64,000 nt of DNA from Sphingobium sp. KCTC 72723. GTDB lineage: Bacteria; Pseudomonadota; Alphaproteobacteria; Sphingomonadales; Sphingomonadaceae. Below, piece by piece: positions 26,184 to 35,749 of this stretch. Every line of letters starts with the position of its first letter. Positions within the stretch are counted from its first letter, which is position 1. Position numbers and translations under genes: made by a program. The notes beneath the pieces were generated by a model, which saw only the letters and a program-made list of their open reading frames with translations, was not told where the DNA came from and did no database searches. The stretch covers positions 1 through 64,000 of the forward strand of contig NZ_CP060388.1 of the NCBI RefSeq assembly GCF_014280435.1. The letters are read 5' to 3'.

Positions 26184-27944
26184 ATGACATTGGGTGAAAC
26201 CAATATGACGGGTTCGCAAAGCATGATGGTTCCCACGCCGACGACTGATGACCTGCCGCGCCGCTTCTCGGACTTCGGGACGCTGGGCGAGGCGCTCGAC
26301 TATGCGGCGCGGGGCGTGCGCGGCCTCAATTTCCACGATGCCCGTGGCAATCTGGCGCGACCCTATCCGTTCAGTGCATTGCGTGGCGACGCCATCGCCT
26401 GCGCCCATCGGCTGATCGCCCATGGCGTCAAGCCGCAGGACCGGATCGCCCTGGTCGCGGAAACCGGCGCGGATTTCGCGCAACTATTCTTCGGCATCAT
26501 CTATGCCGGTGCATGGCCGGTGCCGCTGCCGCTGCCGACGAGCTTCGGCGGCAAGGAAAGCTATATCGAACAGCTCAATGTCCAGCTGACCAGTTGCGAC
26601 CCGATGCTGTTCCTGTTTCCGCGCGAACTGGCGGATATGGCGGGCGAATCCGGTCGCCAGAAAAATGTCGAAAGCATCGCGTTCGAAGATTTCATCGCCC
26701 GCGACGCCGCGCCCGCCGCCCTGCCGCAGGCGCGCACCGACGAGATCGCCTATCTGCAATATAGCAGCGGCTCCACCCGCTTCCCCCATGGCGTCGCGGT
26801 GACGCACCATGCGCTGCTCAGCAATCTGGCCGCGCACAGCCACGGCATGGAAGTGCAGGACAGCGACCGCTGCATCAGCTGGCTGCCATGGTATCATGAC
26901 ATGGGGTTGGTCGGCTGCTTTCTGTCGGTCGTCGCCAATCAGGTGTCGACCGATTATATGAAGACGGAGGATTTCGCCCGCCGCCCGCTCGCCTGGCTCG
27001 ACCTTATCAGCCGCAATGACGGCACTTCGATCAGCTATTCGCCGACCTTCGGCTACGACATCTGCGCCCGCCGCATGTCCAGCCAGACCAAGGCGCAGGA
27101 CCGCTTCGACCTTTCCCGGTGGAGACTCGCGGGCAATGGCGCGGACATGATCCGCCCCGACGTGATGCAAAGCTTCGTCGACGCTTTCGCCGACGCAGGC
27201 TTTTCACCCAATGCCTTCCTGCCCAGCTATGGCCTCGCTGAAGCGACACTGGCCGTCACCATCATGCCGCCGGGCGAAGGCATCATCGTCGAACTGGTCG
27301 AGGAAACCGACCTGTCGGGCGGCGAAGCGACCGAGGGACGGCCCCAGCGTTTCCGTTCCATCGTCAATTGCGGCAAGCCTGCGCGCGGCATGACCGTGGA
27401 AATCCGTGACGAAGATGGCGGTCCCTTGCGTGAGCGTCAGATCGGCAAGGTATGGACCACCGGCCCCTCGCTGATGGTCGGCTATTTTCGAGATCAGGCG
27501 GCGACCGATGCCTGCATGGCTGACGGGTGGCTCGATACCGGCGACATGGGCTATCTGTCCGACGGCTATCTCTACATCGTCGGCCGCGCCAAGGACATGA
27601 TCATCATCAACGGCAAGAATCACTGGCCCCAGGACATTGAATGGGCCGTCGAACAATTGCCCGGCTTCAAGCAGGGTGACATCGCCGCCTTCGCCATCAC
27701 CACGCCGGGTGGGGAGGAAGCGCCCGCCGTGCTGGTCCATTGCCGCACGTCCGACAATGACGAACGCTCGCGCCTGCGCGACCAGATCCGTGAACGGGTG
27801 CGCGCCATCACCGGCATGAACTGCGTCGTGGAATTGGTGCCGCCGCGCACCCTGCCACGCACCAGCTCCGGCAAATTGAGCCGGTCCAAAGCCCGCAACC
27901 TCTATCTGACCGGCGAAATCCGGCCCTACGACATCGCGGCCTGA
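26184..27944 (+). CDS. Fatty acyl-AMP ligase (FAAL-type adenylating enzyme)
   Basis: 586 residues of the ANL superfamily. Core motifs: A3-like YLQYSSGSTRFPHGVAVTH, SWLPWYHDMGLVG, SYGLAEATLAVT, the YLSDGYLYIVGRAKDMIIING hinge and the A10 lysine in RTSSGKLSRSKARNL. The SWLPWYHDMGL and NGKNHWPQDIE forms are typical of FAAL/FadD32-type ligases that make acyl-AMP for transfer to an acyl carrier protein. No carrier protein, PKS or NRPS is nearby. An ATG at 26205 has the better ribosome site (GGGTGA); the 26184 start has none. Divergent from recX. Confidence 0.88.
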   Translation: MTLGETNMTGSQSMMVPTPTTDDLPRRFSDFGTLGEALDYAARGVRGLNFHDARGNLARPYPFSALRGDAIACAHRLIAHGVKPQDRIALVAETGADFAQLFFGIIYAGAWPVPLPLPTSFGGKESYIEQLNVQLTSCDPMLFLFPRELADMAGESGRQKNVESIAFEDFIARDAAPAALPQARTDEIAYLQYSSGSTRFPHGVAVTHHALLSNLAAHSHGMEVQDSDRCISWLPWYHDMGLVGCFLSVVANQVSTDYMKTEDFARRPLAWLDLISRNDGTSISYSPTFGYDICARRMSSQTKAQDRFDLSRWRLAGNGADMIRPDVMQSFVDAFADAGFSPNAFLPSYGLAEATLAVTIMPPGEGIIVELVEETDLSGGEATEGRPQRFRSIVNCGKPARGMTVEIRDEDGGPLRERQIGKVWTTGPSLMVGYFRDQAATDACMADGWLDTGDMGYLSDGYLYIVGRAKDMIIINGKNHWPQDIEWAVEQLPGFKQGDIAAFAITTPGGEEAPAVLVHCRTSDNDERSRLRDQIRERVRAITGMNCVVELVPPRTLPRTSSGKLSRSKARNLYLTGEIRPYDIAA

Positions 27945-28010
27945 CCTCTATTGCCCGGACGGTTTCGGGCCGTTACCAAATCATAACGTCTGTCCGCTAC
28001 CATCGGCCAT

Positions 28011-30371
28011 GTGGGTAGCAATCAGAACATCACCGTAAAGACGGATCATCAGGGACGCGCCTCGATGCGCGCCATGATGGGTCTTTCCCCCATGGCCGGG
28101 GACAGCGGCGCGCGCGTGCTGGAAGCGCAGTTTCGATCGGCCGATGCCGTCGTGCTGTTGCGCCATGTCCTCAACCTGTGCGGCCTGATGTTCGTGTGGC
28201 AGGTCTTTTCGCATTGCTGTTCCCCGGTCGCGCTGGCGATCTGGAGCGTGGCGCTGATCGGATCGACGCTGACTGGCCTGTGGCTGGACCGCAAACGGCA
28301 ACGGGCCAATAATATCGACCTGGATTCGGGCGATTTGCGGCGTCACGGCTTTGGCGCTCTGCTCCATGGGCTGGTGTGGGCCGCGTGCATGGTCATCGTC
28401 GCCAATTCCGGGCAGACGGAGGAAATCGTCGCGCTGTGGACGCTCATCAGCTGCATCATGGTGTGCGGCGCGATCAGCTATGCCGCCACCCCCCTGGCCG
28501 CCACGGCCTTCCTGTTACCCTGCATCGCCGGGCTGTTCGTGATGTTCGACGAAGGCGGCCAGTTGCCGCTGCGCGCGATGGCGACCAGCTACGCCCTGTC
28601 GCTGCTGGCCGGTTGCGTCATCTATGCCCGCACCTTCGCGCGCCAGCATGACACCACCGCGCAGCTGGAGGAAAAGACGCAGGTGGTAAGCCTGTTGCTG
28701 CGCGAATATGAGGAAGGCGGGTCGGACTGGCTGTGGCAGACCGACGCGCTGCGCCGCATCAATGGCGTGTCGAAACGCTTTGCCGAAACCGTCGGACTGG
28801 CGCCGGAAGAGTTGGAAGGCGTGCCGTTGGTGCAGATATTGTCGGGCAGCGGCTGGGCGACCGGCCAGTTCGCCACCGGGCTGCACACGCTGGCCGATCA
28901 TCTCAAACGGCGGGAAAGTTTCAGCAATCTGGTGCTGCCGGTCGAAGTGCAGGGTAATTTGCGCTGGTGGGAATTGTCCGCGTCGCCGCGCTATGATGAA
29001 AATCAGAGCTTCCTGGGTTTTCGCGGGGTCGGGTCCGACGTCACCATCCAGCGCGAATCCGCCGACAAGATCGCCCTGCTGGCCCGGTTCGACCCGCTGA
29101 CCGGCCTGCCCAACCGCAGCCATCTGCGCGAAGTGCTGGATCAGGCGATGACGGCGGCGGCCGGTCGCGCGCCCGGCTGCGCTTTCCTGATGATCGATCT
29201 GGATCGGTTCAAATCGATCAACGACACGCTGGGGCATCAGACCGGCGACAAATTGCTGACGCAGGTCGCGCGGCGGTTGCGCCAGATTTGTTCGGGCCAG
29301 CAATTTTGCGGCCGCATCGGCGGCGACGAATTTGCCGTGGTCATCCCGACGGTGACGGACAGCCATGCCATTGTCCGCCTGTCCGCCGCGATCATCGGAT
29401 CCTTGTCGCAACCCTATCAGGTCGATCAGCATACCCTGTATATCGGCGCGTCGGTCGGGTCGGCGCTGTCCCCCAATGATGGCCGCGATTCCGAAGCGTT
29501 GATCCGCAGCGCCGACCTGGCGCTCTATCGCGCCAAGGATGAGGGCGGCGGGCTGCATTGCGCCTATGAACCGCAATTGCACGCCAGGGCGGAAGAAAGG
29601 CGGCTGCTGGAACTGGCGCTGCGTGAGGCGCTGGAAAAGGATCAGTTGCACGTCCTCTACCAGCCGGTGGTCGATGCGCAGAGCGGCGTCGTCCTGGGGT
29701 TTGAGGCACTGGTGCGCTGGACCCACCCGGAAATGGGGCCGATTTCGCCGGTCAAATTCGTGCCGGTCGCCGAAGAAGCCCGGCTGATCGCGCCGATCGG
29801 CGAATGGGTGCTGCGCACGGCCTGTATGGAAGCGATGAACTGGCCCGACGATGTGAAGGTCGCAGTCAACGTATCGGCGGAACAGCTGACCCACACCAGC
29901 TTCGTCGCGGCGGTCGTGTCGGCGCTGGCGCATAGCGGCCTGGAAGCGCGGCGGCTGGAACTGGAAGTCACCGAAAGCGTGTTCATGAACGAGGATGCCG
30001 GTGCGCTGCGCGTGCTGGACCAGTTGCTGGCGCTCGGCATCCAGCTGTCGCTCGATGATTTCGGCACCGGCTATTCCTCGCTCGGCTATCTCAGCCGCAC
30101 GAAATTCAACACGATCAAGATCGACCGGAGTTTCGTGGTCGGCGCGTCGAAAAATATTCCCGAAAGCCTGGCGATCATCCGCGCCGTGGTGACGCTGGCC
30201 GACAGCCTCGGCATGGCGACGACCGCCGAAGGGGTGGAAACGGAAGTCGAACTGGCCATGGTGCAGGCATTGGGCTGCAAGAAGGTGCAGGGCTATTATT
30301 TCGGGCGGCCGATGCAGGCGCAGGACGCAGCGCAGCTATTTCCGAAGGATCACGCCCGCGCCCGCGCCTGA
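28011..30371 (+). CDS. Membrane PAS-GGDEF-EAL protein (cyclic di-GMP turnover)
   Basis: 786 residues. Several N-terminal membrane helices (about residues 45-205) precede a PAS-like domain (about 225-345), a GGDEF domain with intact signature RIGGDEFAVV (about 435) and an EAL domain (GFEALVRWTHP, ELEVTES, LDDFGTGYSSLGYL, TAEGVE). Both catalytic signatures look intact, so it may be bifunctional. GTG at 28011 is the longest start; ATG at 28065 (MRAMMGL) is plausible. It follows the acyl-AMP ligase by 66 bp; no functional link is evident. Confidence 0.92.
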   Translation: MGSNQNITVKTDHQGRASMRAMMGLSPMAGDSGARVLEAQFRSADAVVLLRHVLNLCGLMFVWQVFSHCCSPVALAIWSVALIGSTLTGLWLDRKRQRANNIDLDSGDLRRHGFGALLHGLVWAACMVIVANSGQTEEIVALWTLISCIMVCGAISYAATPLAATAFLLPCIAGLFVMFDEGGQLPLRAMATSYALSLLAGCVIYARTFARQHDTTAQLEEKTQVVSLLLREYEEGGSDWLWQTDALRRINGVSKRFAETVGLAPEELEGVPLVQILSGSGWATGQFATGLHTLADHLKRRESFSNLVLPVEVQGNLRWWELSASPRYDENQSFLGFRGVGSDVTIQRESADKIALLARFDPLTGLPNRSHLREVLDQAMTAAAGRAPGCAFLMIDLDRFKSINDTLGHQTGDKLLTQVARRLRQICSGQQFCGRIGGDEFAVVIPTVTDSHAIVRLSAAIIGSLSQPYQVDQHTLYIGASVGSALSPNDGRDSEALIRSADLALYRAKDEGGGLHCAYEPQLHARAEERRLLELALREALEKDQLHVLYQPVVDAQSGVVLGFEALVRWTHPEMGPISPVKFVPVAEEARLIAPIGEWVLRTACMEAMNWPDDVKVAVNVSAEQLTHTSFVAAVVSALAHSGLEARRLELEVTESVFMNEDAGALRVLDQLLALGIQLSLDDFGTGYSSLGYLSRTKFNTIKIDRSFVVGASKNIPESLAIIRAVVTLADSLGMATTAEGVETEVELAMVQALGCKKVQGYYFGRPMQAQDAAQLFPKDHARARA

Positions 30372-30410
30372 TTGTCAGGGGCAAAACCGATCAGGACGGC
30401 ATATTAACGC

Positions 30411-30560
30411 TTCCTCCCCTTGCAGGCAGGGCTATCGCAGTTGAAAATGTCCTGTTTACAATCGTCATGCTGAACTCGTTTCAGCATCCATTTCTCGTCA
30501 CGAGCGGCGGCTTTTGGGGCATGATGGATCCTGAGCCACAGGCCAGACGGCGGGGTGTAA
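30411..30560. repeat. Composite palindromic repeat, copy C
   Basis: The left outer end (CTCCCCTTGCAGGCAGGGCTATCGCA, 30414-30439) and left inner arm (GTCATGCTGAACTCGTTTCAGCATCCATTTCTCGTCACGAGCGGCGGCTTTT, given here in description only as a 50-bp match from 30464) are present; the right arm degenerates after GGCATGATGGATCCTGAG. It is copy D in inverted orientation. It lies between the PAS-GGDEF-EAL gene and the ParA gene (30372-30613), which holds no gene. Confidence 0.75.
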
Positions 30561-30613
30561 CCCTATCGATCTGGACGAGATCGATCTGAACGGGGACATG
30601 TCGAAACAGGCTC

Positions 30614-31363
30614 CTACCCGCCGTGCAACTGGCGTTCGATCCGGGTCCACAATGCCGCGAAATCCCTGGCCGGGGGCGACGCGGGGGCAAAGGCGCCCAG
30701 CGGCTTGCGGCGCACCGTCATTTGCTCGATGGCGCTGGCCATCGGAATGGCGGGCCATTCGGGCTGCTCGTCCAGCGCCTTGCGGTGCAGGCTGCGGCGG
30801 CGATCGACCATCGAATAGACGGGCAGGATCGGCGCATGGCTGCCGCCGCGCTGCACCAGATAACGGGCGACTTCGCCCATCGCCCGTTGCGACAAGGGCG
30901 ACGGGATCACCGGAATCACGATCATGTCGGCGGCGCGCAACACCTGCTCGCTGGTTTCGGTCAGGCCCGGCGGGCAATCCAGAATGATCCGGTCATATTC
31001 CTTGCCCAGGCTCTCGATCAGTTTCGACAGCCTTTTCTTCTTGTCCATTTCGCGGAACAGATGGTCCAGGCTGCGCAGCGACGTGTCGGCGGCAATCAGG
31101 TCCAGCCCCGGCACGGTCGATGGCTGGATCAGCTTGCGGACCTCGACATCCTTGCTGAAAATCGCCTGCGCCGCGTCCCGGCTCTTGCTGTCGGTGGAAA
31201 TCAGCCAGCTTGAAGCCGCCTGCGGGTCCAGATCCCACAACAGGGTGCGGCGTTTAGAAATGGTGGCGGATGCCCAGGCCAGGTTGATGGCGAAAGTGGT
31301 TTTGCCCACGCCGCCTTTCAGGCTGTAAACGGCGATGGTCGCCAATGTCGGTTCCTTTGCCAT
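30614..31363 (-). CDS. ParA-family ATPase
   Basis: 249-residue deviant Walker ATPase: KGGVGKTT (about residues 16-23) with the signature lysine, LWDLDPQAASSW, LDCPPGL and a C-terminal regulatory helix region. Proteins of this family position DNA or complexes on the nucleoid or membrane. No parB, parS-like cluster or plasmid genes are adjacent, so it is more likely an orphan chromosomal ParA; its cargo is unknown. Flanked on both sides by composite palindromic repeats. Confidence 0.88.
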   Translation of the reverse strand: MAKEPTLATIAVYSLKGGVGKTTFAINLAWASATISKRRTLLWDLDPQAASSWLISTDSKSRDAAQAIFSKDVEVRKLIQPSTVPGLDLIAADTSLRSLDHLFREMDKKKRLSKLIESLGKEYDRIILDCPPGLTETSEQVLRAADMIVIPVIPSPLSQRAMGEVARYLVQRGGSHAPILPVYSMVDRRRSLHRKALDEQPEWPAIPMASAIEQMTVRRKPLGAFAPASPPARDFAALWTRIERQLHGG

Positions 31364-31568
31364 GGGGGGAAGCTACGGCTTCCCGTCGCCAAAGCAAGCG
31401 TTCAAATCAGCCTATCGTTACGCCTGTGTGAAAGCGGGGCGAACAAAGCGACAGCGACATGGACAATGTAACAAATGTTAGATCGTTTTTCGACATGCGC
31501 GACTCTATGTCTACTTCGCCGTCTCTTTTAACGCCCAATATGCCCATTCCAAACCCGCCACCAAAATC
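31364..31568. other. Intergenic region upstream of the ParA gene, no gene seen
   Basis: Part of a 451-bp gap. It should contain the ParA promoter. A 76-codon frame at 31459-31689 begins without a ribosome site and runs into the palindromic repeat, so I do not call it a gene. Confidence 0.4.
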
Positions 31569-31756
31569 CTTCCCTGCAATGCAGGTTATCGCATATGACT
31601 TTTCTTCATCCCTAAAACGTCATCCTGAATTTATTTCAGGATCCATCATGCCCGAAAAGCCGCTGTTCGTGACGAGAAATGGATGCTGAAACGAGTTCAG
31701 CATGACGATTAAACGTAAGATTTTTTCATATGCGATAGCCCTCCCTGCACGGGGGA
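31569..31756. repeat. Composite palindromic repeat, copy D
   Basis: Most complete copy. Outer ends TCCCTGCAATGCAGGTTATC + GCATATGA (31570-31597) and TCATATGCGATAGCCCTCCCTGCA (31726-31749) are inverted; inner arms GTCATCCTGAATTTATTTCAGGATCCAT (31619-31646) and GGATGCTGAAACGAGTTCAGCATGAC (31681-31706) are inverted, with a 30-bp centre that also occurs in copies B and C. Confidence 0.8.
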
Positions 31757-31814
31757 GGCCCGGCCTGCTTCCCTATGCCAATCCAGCGTTTGCAACGGAA
31801 CATAGTCGCCATTT

Positions 31815-32159
31815 TCAAAGAATCTCGCGCACCTTGTCCTGCGGCCGGCAATAGCGCACCCCCTTGTCGGTTTCGACGAAGGGCCGGTTCACATAGGCCG
31901 GATTGGCTGCCATTGCGTCCAGCAGCGCGTCAGTATCCAGACCGCCCAGCCCGCGTTCCTGCGCATCGGTCCCCATCAGCCGCAACGCCTCATGCGGCGT
32001 CATCCCGGCGTCCGCAAACAACTGGACCAGCCTTTCGCGGGCATAGGGCGTCTTGAGGTAGAGGATCACATCCACCTCAACGCCGGGCGTGTCTTCCAAT
32101 ATCGCCAGCGTCTTGCGCGACGTGCCGCAGGCGGGATTGTGCCAGATGGTGGCCTTCAC
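31815..32159 (-). CDS. arsC: Arsenate reductase (ArsC, glutaredoxin-dependent type)
   Basis: 114 residues of the ArsC/Spx thioredoxin-fold family: catalytic cysteine in [13 protein letters not shown] (Cys about residue 9), [10 protein letters not shown], and the C-terminal arginine region [16 protein letters not shown]. The GTG start overlaps the accC stop (GTGA), so it is translationally coupled to accC. No arsR or arsB is nearby; whether it reduces arsenate in vivo or is a related thiol reductase is open. Confidence 0.85.
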   Translation of the reverse strand: MKATIWHNPACGTSRKTLAILEDTPGVEVDVILYLKTPYARERLVQLFADAGMTPHEALRLMGTDAQERGLGGLDTDALLDAMAANPAYVNRPFVETDKGVRYCRPQDKVREIL

Positions 32160-33508
32160 CCCTTGCCGTCCCGCGCCAACCATTCTTCCAGCCACTTGAT
32201 CGTATAGTCGCCGTTCAGGAAATCGGGGTCTTCCAGCAATGCCTGATGCAGGGGAATTGTGGTTTTCATCCCCTCGATCACATATTCCTGCAACGCCCGG
32301 CGCAACCGCATGATCGCGCCTTCGCGGGTGCGGCCATAGACGATCAGCTTGCCGATCATGCTGTCATAATAGGGTGGCACCTTATAGCCCTGATACAGGC
32401 CGCTATCGACGCGGACATGCATTCCGCCCGGAACATGATAGCGGGTGACGGTGCCGGGCGACGGCGCGAAAGTGCGGGGGTCTTCGGCATTGATCCGACA
32501 TTCGATCGCATGGCCGGTAAAGCGCAGATCTTCCTGCGTCACCGACAGCGGACGCCCTTCGGCGACGCGAATCTGTTCGCGGACCAGGTCGACCCCGGTG
32601 ATCATTTCCGTCACCGGATGTTCCACCTGCAACCGGGTGTTCATTTCGATGAAGTAGAACTCGCCATCTTCCCACAGAAACTCGATGGTGCCTGCACCGC
32701 GATAGCCCATATCGGCCATCGCCTTGGCGCAGATGCCGCCGATCCGGTCGCGGTCGGCCTGCCCCAAAATCGGGGAGGGCGCTTCTTCCAGCACCTTCTG
32801 GTGCCGCCGCTGGAGCGAACAGTCGCGCTCACCCAGATGGATAGCATTGCCCTTGCCGTCGCCAAACACCTGAATTTCGATATGGCGCGGATTGCCGAGA
32901 TATTTTTCCAGATAGACGGTCGCGTCGCCGAACGCGGCCTTCGCTTCCGACCCCGCCTGCTGCATCAGCGTTTCCAGGTCGTCGGGCGAGGTGCAGACCT
33001 TCATGCCGCGCCCGCCACCGCCTGACGCGGCCTTGATGATGACCGGATAACCGGCCTTTTCCGCAATTGCCTTGGCTTCTTCCAGGTCGCTGATCGCGCC
33101 GTCCGATCCGGGGACGAGCGGCAGGCCAAGCGCGCCAGCGGTCCGCTTCGCCTCGATCTTGTCGCCCATCGTGCGGATATGTTCGGGCTTGGGACCGACG
33201 AAGGCCAGGCCATGGGCCTCGACGATTTCGGCGAACTTGGCATTTTCCGACAGGAAGCCATAGCCTGGATGGATCGCATCCGCGCCGCTGATTTCGGCGG
33301 CGGATATGATCGCCGCGACGTTCAGATAGCTGTCCTTGGCCGCAGGCGGCCCGATGCAGATCGCTTCGTCGGCCAGGCGCACATGCATGGCATCGGCGTC
33401 GGCGGTGGAATGGACCGCGACGGTCTTGATGCCCATTTCATGGCAAGCCCGGTGGATGCGCAGCGCGATTTCGCCCCGGTTGGCGATCAGCAGCTTTTCA
33501 ATGGCCAT
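32156..33508 (-). CDS. accC: Biotin carboxylase subunit of acetyl-CoA carboxylase
   Basis: 450-residue ATP-grasp enzyme that carboxylates the biotin of AccB, the first step of fatty acid synthesis. Motifs: [34 protein letters not shown], the glycine-rich ATP loop [13 protein letters not shown] (about residue 159), [29 protein letters not shown] and the [19 protein letters not shown]-terminus. Standard length. Lies 13 bp after accB in the usual accB-accC operon, followed by arsC with a 4-bp overlap. Confidence 0.98.
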   Translation of the reverse strand: MAIEKLLIANRGEIALRIHRACHEMGIKTVAVHSTADADAMHVRLADEAICIGPPAAKDSYLNVAAIISAAEISGADAIHPGYGFLSENAKFAEIVEAHGLAFVGPKPEHIRTMGDKIEAKRTAGALGLPLVPGSDGAISDLEEAKAIAEKAGYPVIIKAASGGGGRGMKVCTSPDDLETLMQQAGSEAKAAFGDATVYLEKYLGNPRHIEIQVFGDGKGNAIHLGERDCSLQRRHQKVLEEAPSPILGQADRDRIGGICAKAMADMGYRGAGTIEFLWEDGEFYFIEMNTRLQVEHPVTEMITGVDLVREQIRVAEGRPLSVTQEDLRFTGHAIECRINAEDPRTFAPSPGTVTRYHVPGGMHVRVDSGLYQGYKVPPYYDSMIGKLIVYGRTREGAIMRLRRALQEYVIEGMKTTIPLHQALLEDPDFLNGDYTIKWLEEWLARDGKG

Positions 33509-33521
33509 AGGTTATGCGGCC

Positions 33522-34007
33522 TTATTCGATGACGATCAGGGGCTGGTCATATTCGATCGGCTGGCCATTATCGACCAGCACCGCCTTGACCGTGCCGGAC
33601 ACCGGCGCGGCAATGGCGTTCATGACCTTCATGGCTTCCACGATCAGCAATGTTTCACCGGCCGCGACCTGCGCACCGACACGGGCGAAGGGCGCGGAAC
33701 CCGGCTCGGCCGACAGATAGGCCGTGCCGACGATCGGCGAACGGACCAGCGTACCGGCGGGCAGGGCGTTTTCGGCGGCTGCGGCAGGGGCAGCGGCCAC
33801 GGGCGCGGCGGCGACGGGGGCTGCCGCCGGGGCGGGCGCTGCGGCATAGACGGGCGCTACGGCGCCGGCCTTGCGCGCGACGCGGATCTTGCGGTCGCCA
33901 TCTTCCACTTCGATTTCGGTAAGGTTGGTGTCGTCGAGCAGCGCGGCGAGATCCCGCACCAGCTGCACGTCCACCTGCATTGCGCCCTTTTCCTGCTTGT
34001 CGTTCAT
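33522..34007 (-). CDS. accB: Biotin carboxyl carrier protein of acetyl-CoA carboxylase
   Basis: 161 residues: N-terminal part (MQVDVQLVRDLAALLDDTNL), an alanine/proline-rich linker (about residues 48-85) and a C-terminal biotinyl domain with the lysine in VEAMKVMNAI (usual EAMKMMN). The ATG at 34007 is preceded by GGGAAG; an internal MQVDV is a less likely start. Operon with accC. Confidence 0.97.
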   Translation of the reverse strand: MNDKQEKGAMQVDVQLVRDLAALLDDTNLTEIEVEDGDRKIRVARKAGAVAPVYAAAPAPAAAPVAAAPVAAAPAAAAENALPAGTLVRSPIVGTAYLSAEPGSAPFARVGAQVAAGETLLIVEAMKVMNAIAAPVSGTVKAVLVDNGQPIEYDQPLIVIE

Positions 34008-34102
34008 TTGGTGCTTCCCGGACGATGAAATGTCGTTTCTGGTCGCTGCGCCTATGCGTATTTACGCCAGAGCGCAACTTTTGTGCGGCGGGCGGGGCTG
34101 CC

Positions 34103-34543
34103 CTACAGTTCCAGCGCCGCTTCCAGCGCGAGCATATAGGACATCGGGCCAAAGCCTGCGATCGTGCCTTTCGCCGCCATGCCGACATAGCTTTTGTGGC
34201 GAAATTCCTCGCGCTTGTGCGGATTGGACAGGTGGATTTCGATCACCGGCACCGTGACCGCCTTGATCGCATCGTGCAACGCCACCGACGTATGGGTCAG
34301 GCCGCCGGGATTGATGATGATGGCATGGGCGCCCTGCTGGTGCGCTTCCTGTATCCAGTCGATCAGATGGCCTTCATGGTTGGACTGGCGAAAGTCGATC
34401 TCCACATGGGCGCGCGTCGCGACATCCTCCATCCGGTCGGCAATGTCCTCCAGCGTGTCATAACCATAGATTTCCGGCTCGCGCGTGCCGAGCATGTTGA
34501 GATTCGGCCCGTTCAGCACATAGATTTTGCGCGTATCCGCCAC
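34103..34543 (-). CDS. aroQ: Type II 3-dehydroquinate dehydratase
   Basis: 146-residue dodecameric enzyme that dehydrates 3-dehydroquinate in the shikimate pathway. Family blocks: [22 protein letters not shown] with the catalytic tyrosine, [26 protein letters not shown] and [18 protein letters not shown] at 34543 gives the usual length and has AGAAGGGG about 8 bases upstream. Upstream of accB-accC on the same strand, a frequent arrangement. Confidence 0.96.
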   Translation of the reverse strand: MADTRKIYVLNGPNLNMLGTREPEIYGYDTLEDIADRMEDVATRAHVEIDFRQSNHEGHLIDWIQEAHQQGAHAIIINPGGLTHTSVALHDAIKAVTVPVIEIHLSNPHKREEFRHKSYVGMAAKGTIAGFGPMSYMLALEAALEL

Positions 34544-34641
34544 GGCGATGCCCCTTCTGTGTTGCGGCAGGGGCGCAGCCGCCCCTATATGCTGCACGAT
34601 CCTTAGCCCTTCGTGTCGCGCTTAGTCGAGACACCTTCTCC

Positions 34642-35664
34642 ATGAGCCAGCGGGAAAACCTAGTGAGCATAGACGGCACCATCTCCATCCACATCAATGG
34701 CGAACATCGCCGCATCCGCGAAGGGCTGACCCTGGCCGACCTGGCGAGCCAGTTGGGCTTCGTGCCAGAAAAGGTCGCGGTGGAGCGCAATCTGGAAGTC
34801 GTGCCGCGCTCGACACTGGCGCAGGTCATGGTCGAGGATGGCGACGAGCTGGAAATCGTGCATTTCGTTGGTGGCGGCGATGTCGCCCCGGCCAACGACG
34901 ATAGCTGGACCGTGGCGGGCCAGACCTTCCGCTCGCGTCTGATCGTAGGCACCGGCAAATATAAGAGTTTCGAACAAAATGCCGCCGCGCTCGCCGCGTC
35001 CGGCGCGGAAATCGTCACCGTCGCGGTGCGCCGCGTCAATGTCAGCGATCCCAACGCGCCGATGCTGACCGACTATATCGACCCCAATGTCATCACCTAC
35101 CTGCCCAACACGGCGGGCTGCTTCACCGGAGAGGATGCGATCCGCACCTTGCGGCTGGCGCGGGAGGCGGGCGGCTGGGAACTGGTGAAGCTGGAAGTGC
35201 TGGGCGAAGCGCGCACGCTTTATCCCGACATGGTCGAAACCCTGCGCGCGACCGAAATTCTGGCGAAGGAAGGCTTCAAGCCGATGGTCTATTGCGTCGA
35301 TGATCCGATCGCGGCCAAGCGGCTGGAAGATGTCGGCGCGGTGGCGATCATGCCGCTGGGCGCGCCGATCGGGTCGGGGCTGGGCATCCAGAACCGGGTG
35401 ACGATCCGCCTGATCGTGGAAGGCACGAAGCTGCCGGTGCTGGTCGATGCAGGCGTCGGCACTGCGTCCGAAGCGGCGCAGGCGATGGAGCTGGGCTGCA
35501 CCGGCGTCCTCATGAACACCGCGATCGCCGAAGCCAAGGATCCGGTGCTGATGGCCGCCGCGATGAAGGCAGGGGTGGAGGCAGGCCGCATGGCCTATCG
35601 CGCCGGGCGCATGGGCCGGCGCTTATATGCCGATCCGTCCAGCCCTTTGGCAGGTCTTATCTGA
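34642..35664 (+). CDS. thiSG: Fused ThiS sulfur carrier / ThiG thiazole synthase
   Basis: 340 residues. Residues about 10-79 are a ThiS-like ubiquitin fold ([21 protein letters not shown], ending VGGG at 77-79). From about 87 it is ThiG ([57 protein letters not shown] with the Schiff-base lysine, [29 protein letters not shown]). It builds the thiazole of thiamin. Fusion means the ThiS Gly-Gly is internal rather than C-terminal. No other thi gene and no TPP-riboswitch core is visible upstream. Confidence 0.95.
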   Translation: MSQRENLVSIDGTISIHINGEHRRIREGLTLADLASQLGFVPEKVAVERNLEVVPRSTLAQVMVEDGDELEIVHFVGGGDVAPANDDSWTVAGQTFRSRLIVGTGKYKSFEQNAAALAASGAEIVTVAVRRVNVSDPNAPMLTDYIDPNVITYLPNTAGCFTGEDAIRTLRLAREAGGWELVKLEVLGEARTLYPDMVETLRATEILAKEGFKPMVYCVDDPIAAKRLEDVGAVAIMPLGAPIGSGLGIQNRVTIRLIVEGTKLPVLVDAGVGTASEAAQAMELGCTGVLMNTAIAEAKDPVLMAAAMKAGVEAGRMAYRAGRMGRRLYADPSSPLAGLI

Positions 35665-35749
35665 CGCGGATTTTGCTTTTCGGCGCAAATTGACCGCTGG
35701 TCCCCTTGTCCCTTATGGGCAGGGGACGAGTATAGGAGGAGAACAGGCG

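Noticed and set aside
31459..31689. 76-codon plus-strand frame upstream of arsC
   Set aside because: No ribosome site, and its 3' half is the palindromic repeat.
34544..34641. TPP riboswitch upstream of thiSG
   Set aside because: The 98-bp gap lacks the CTGAGA and related conserved core.
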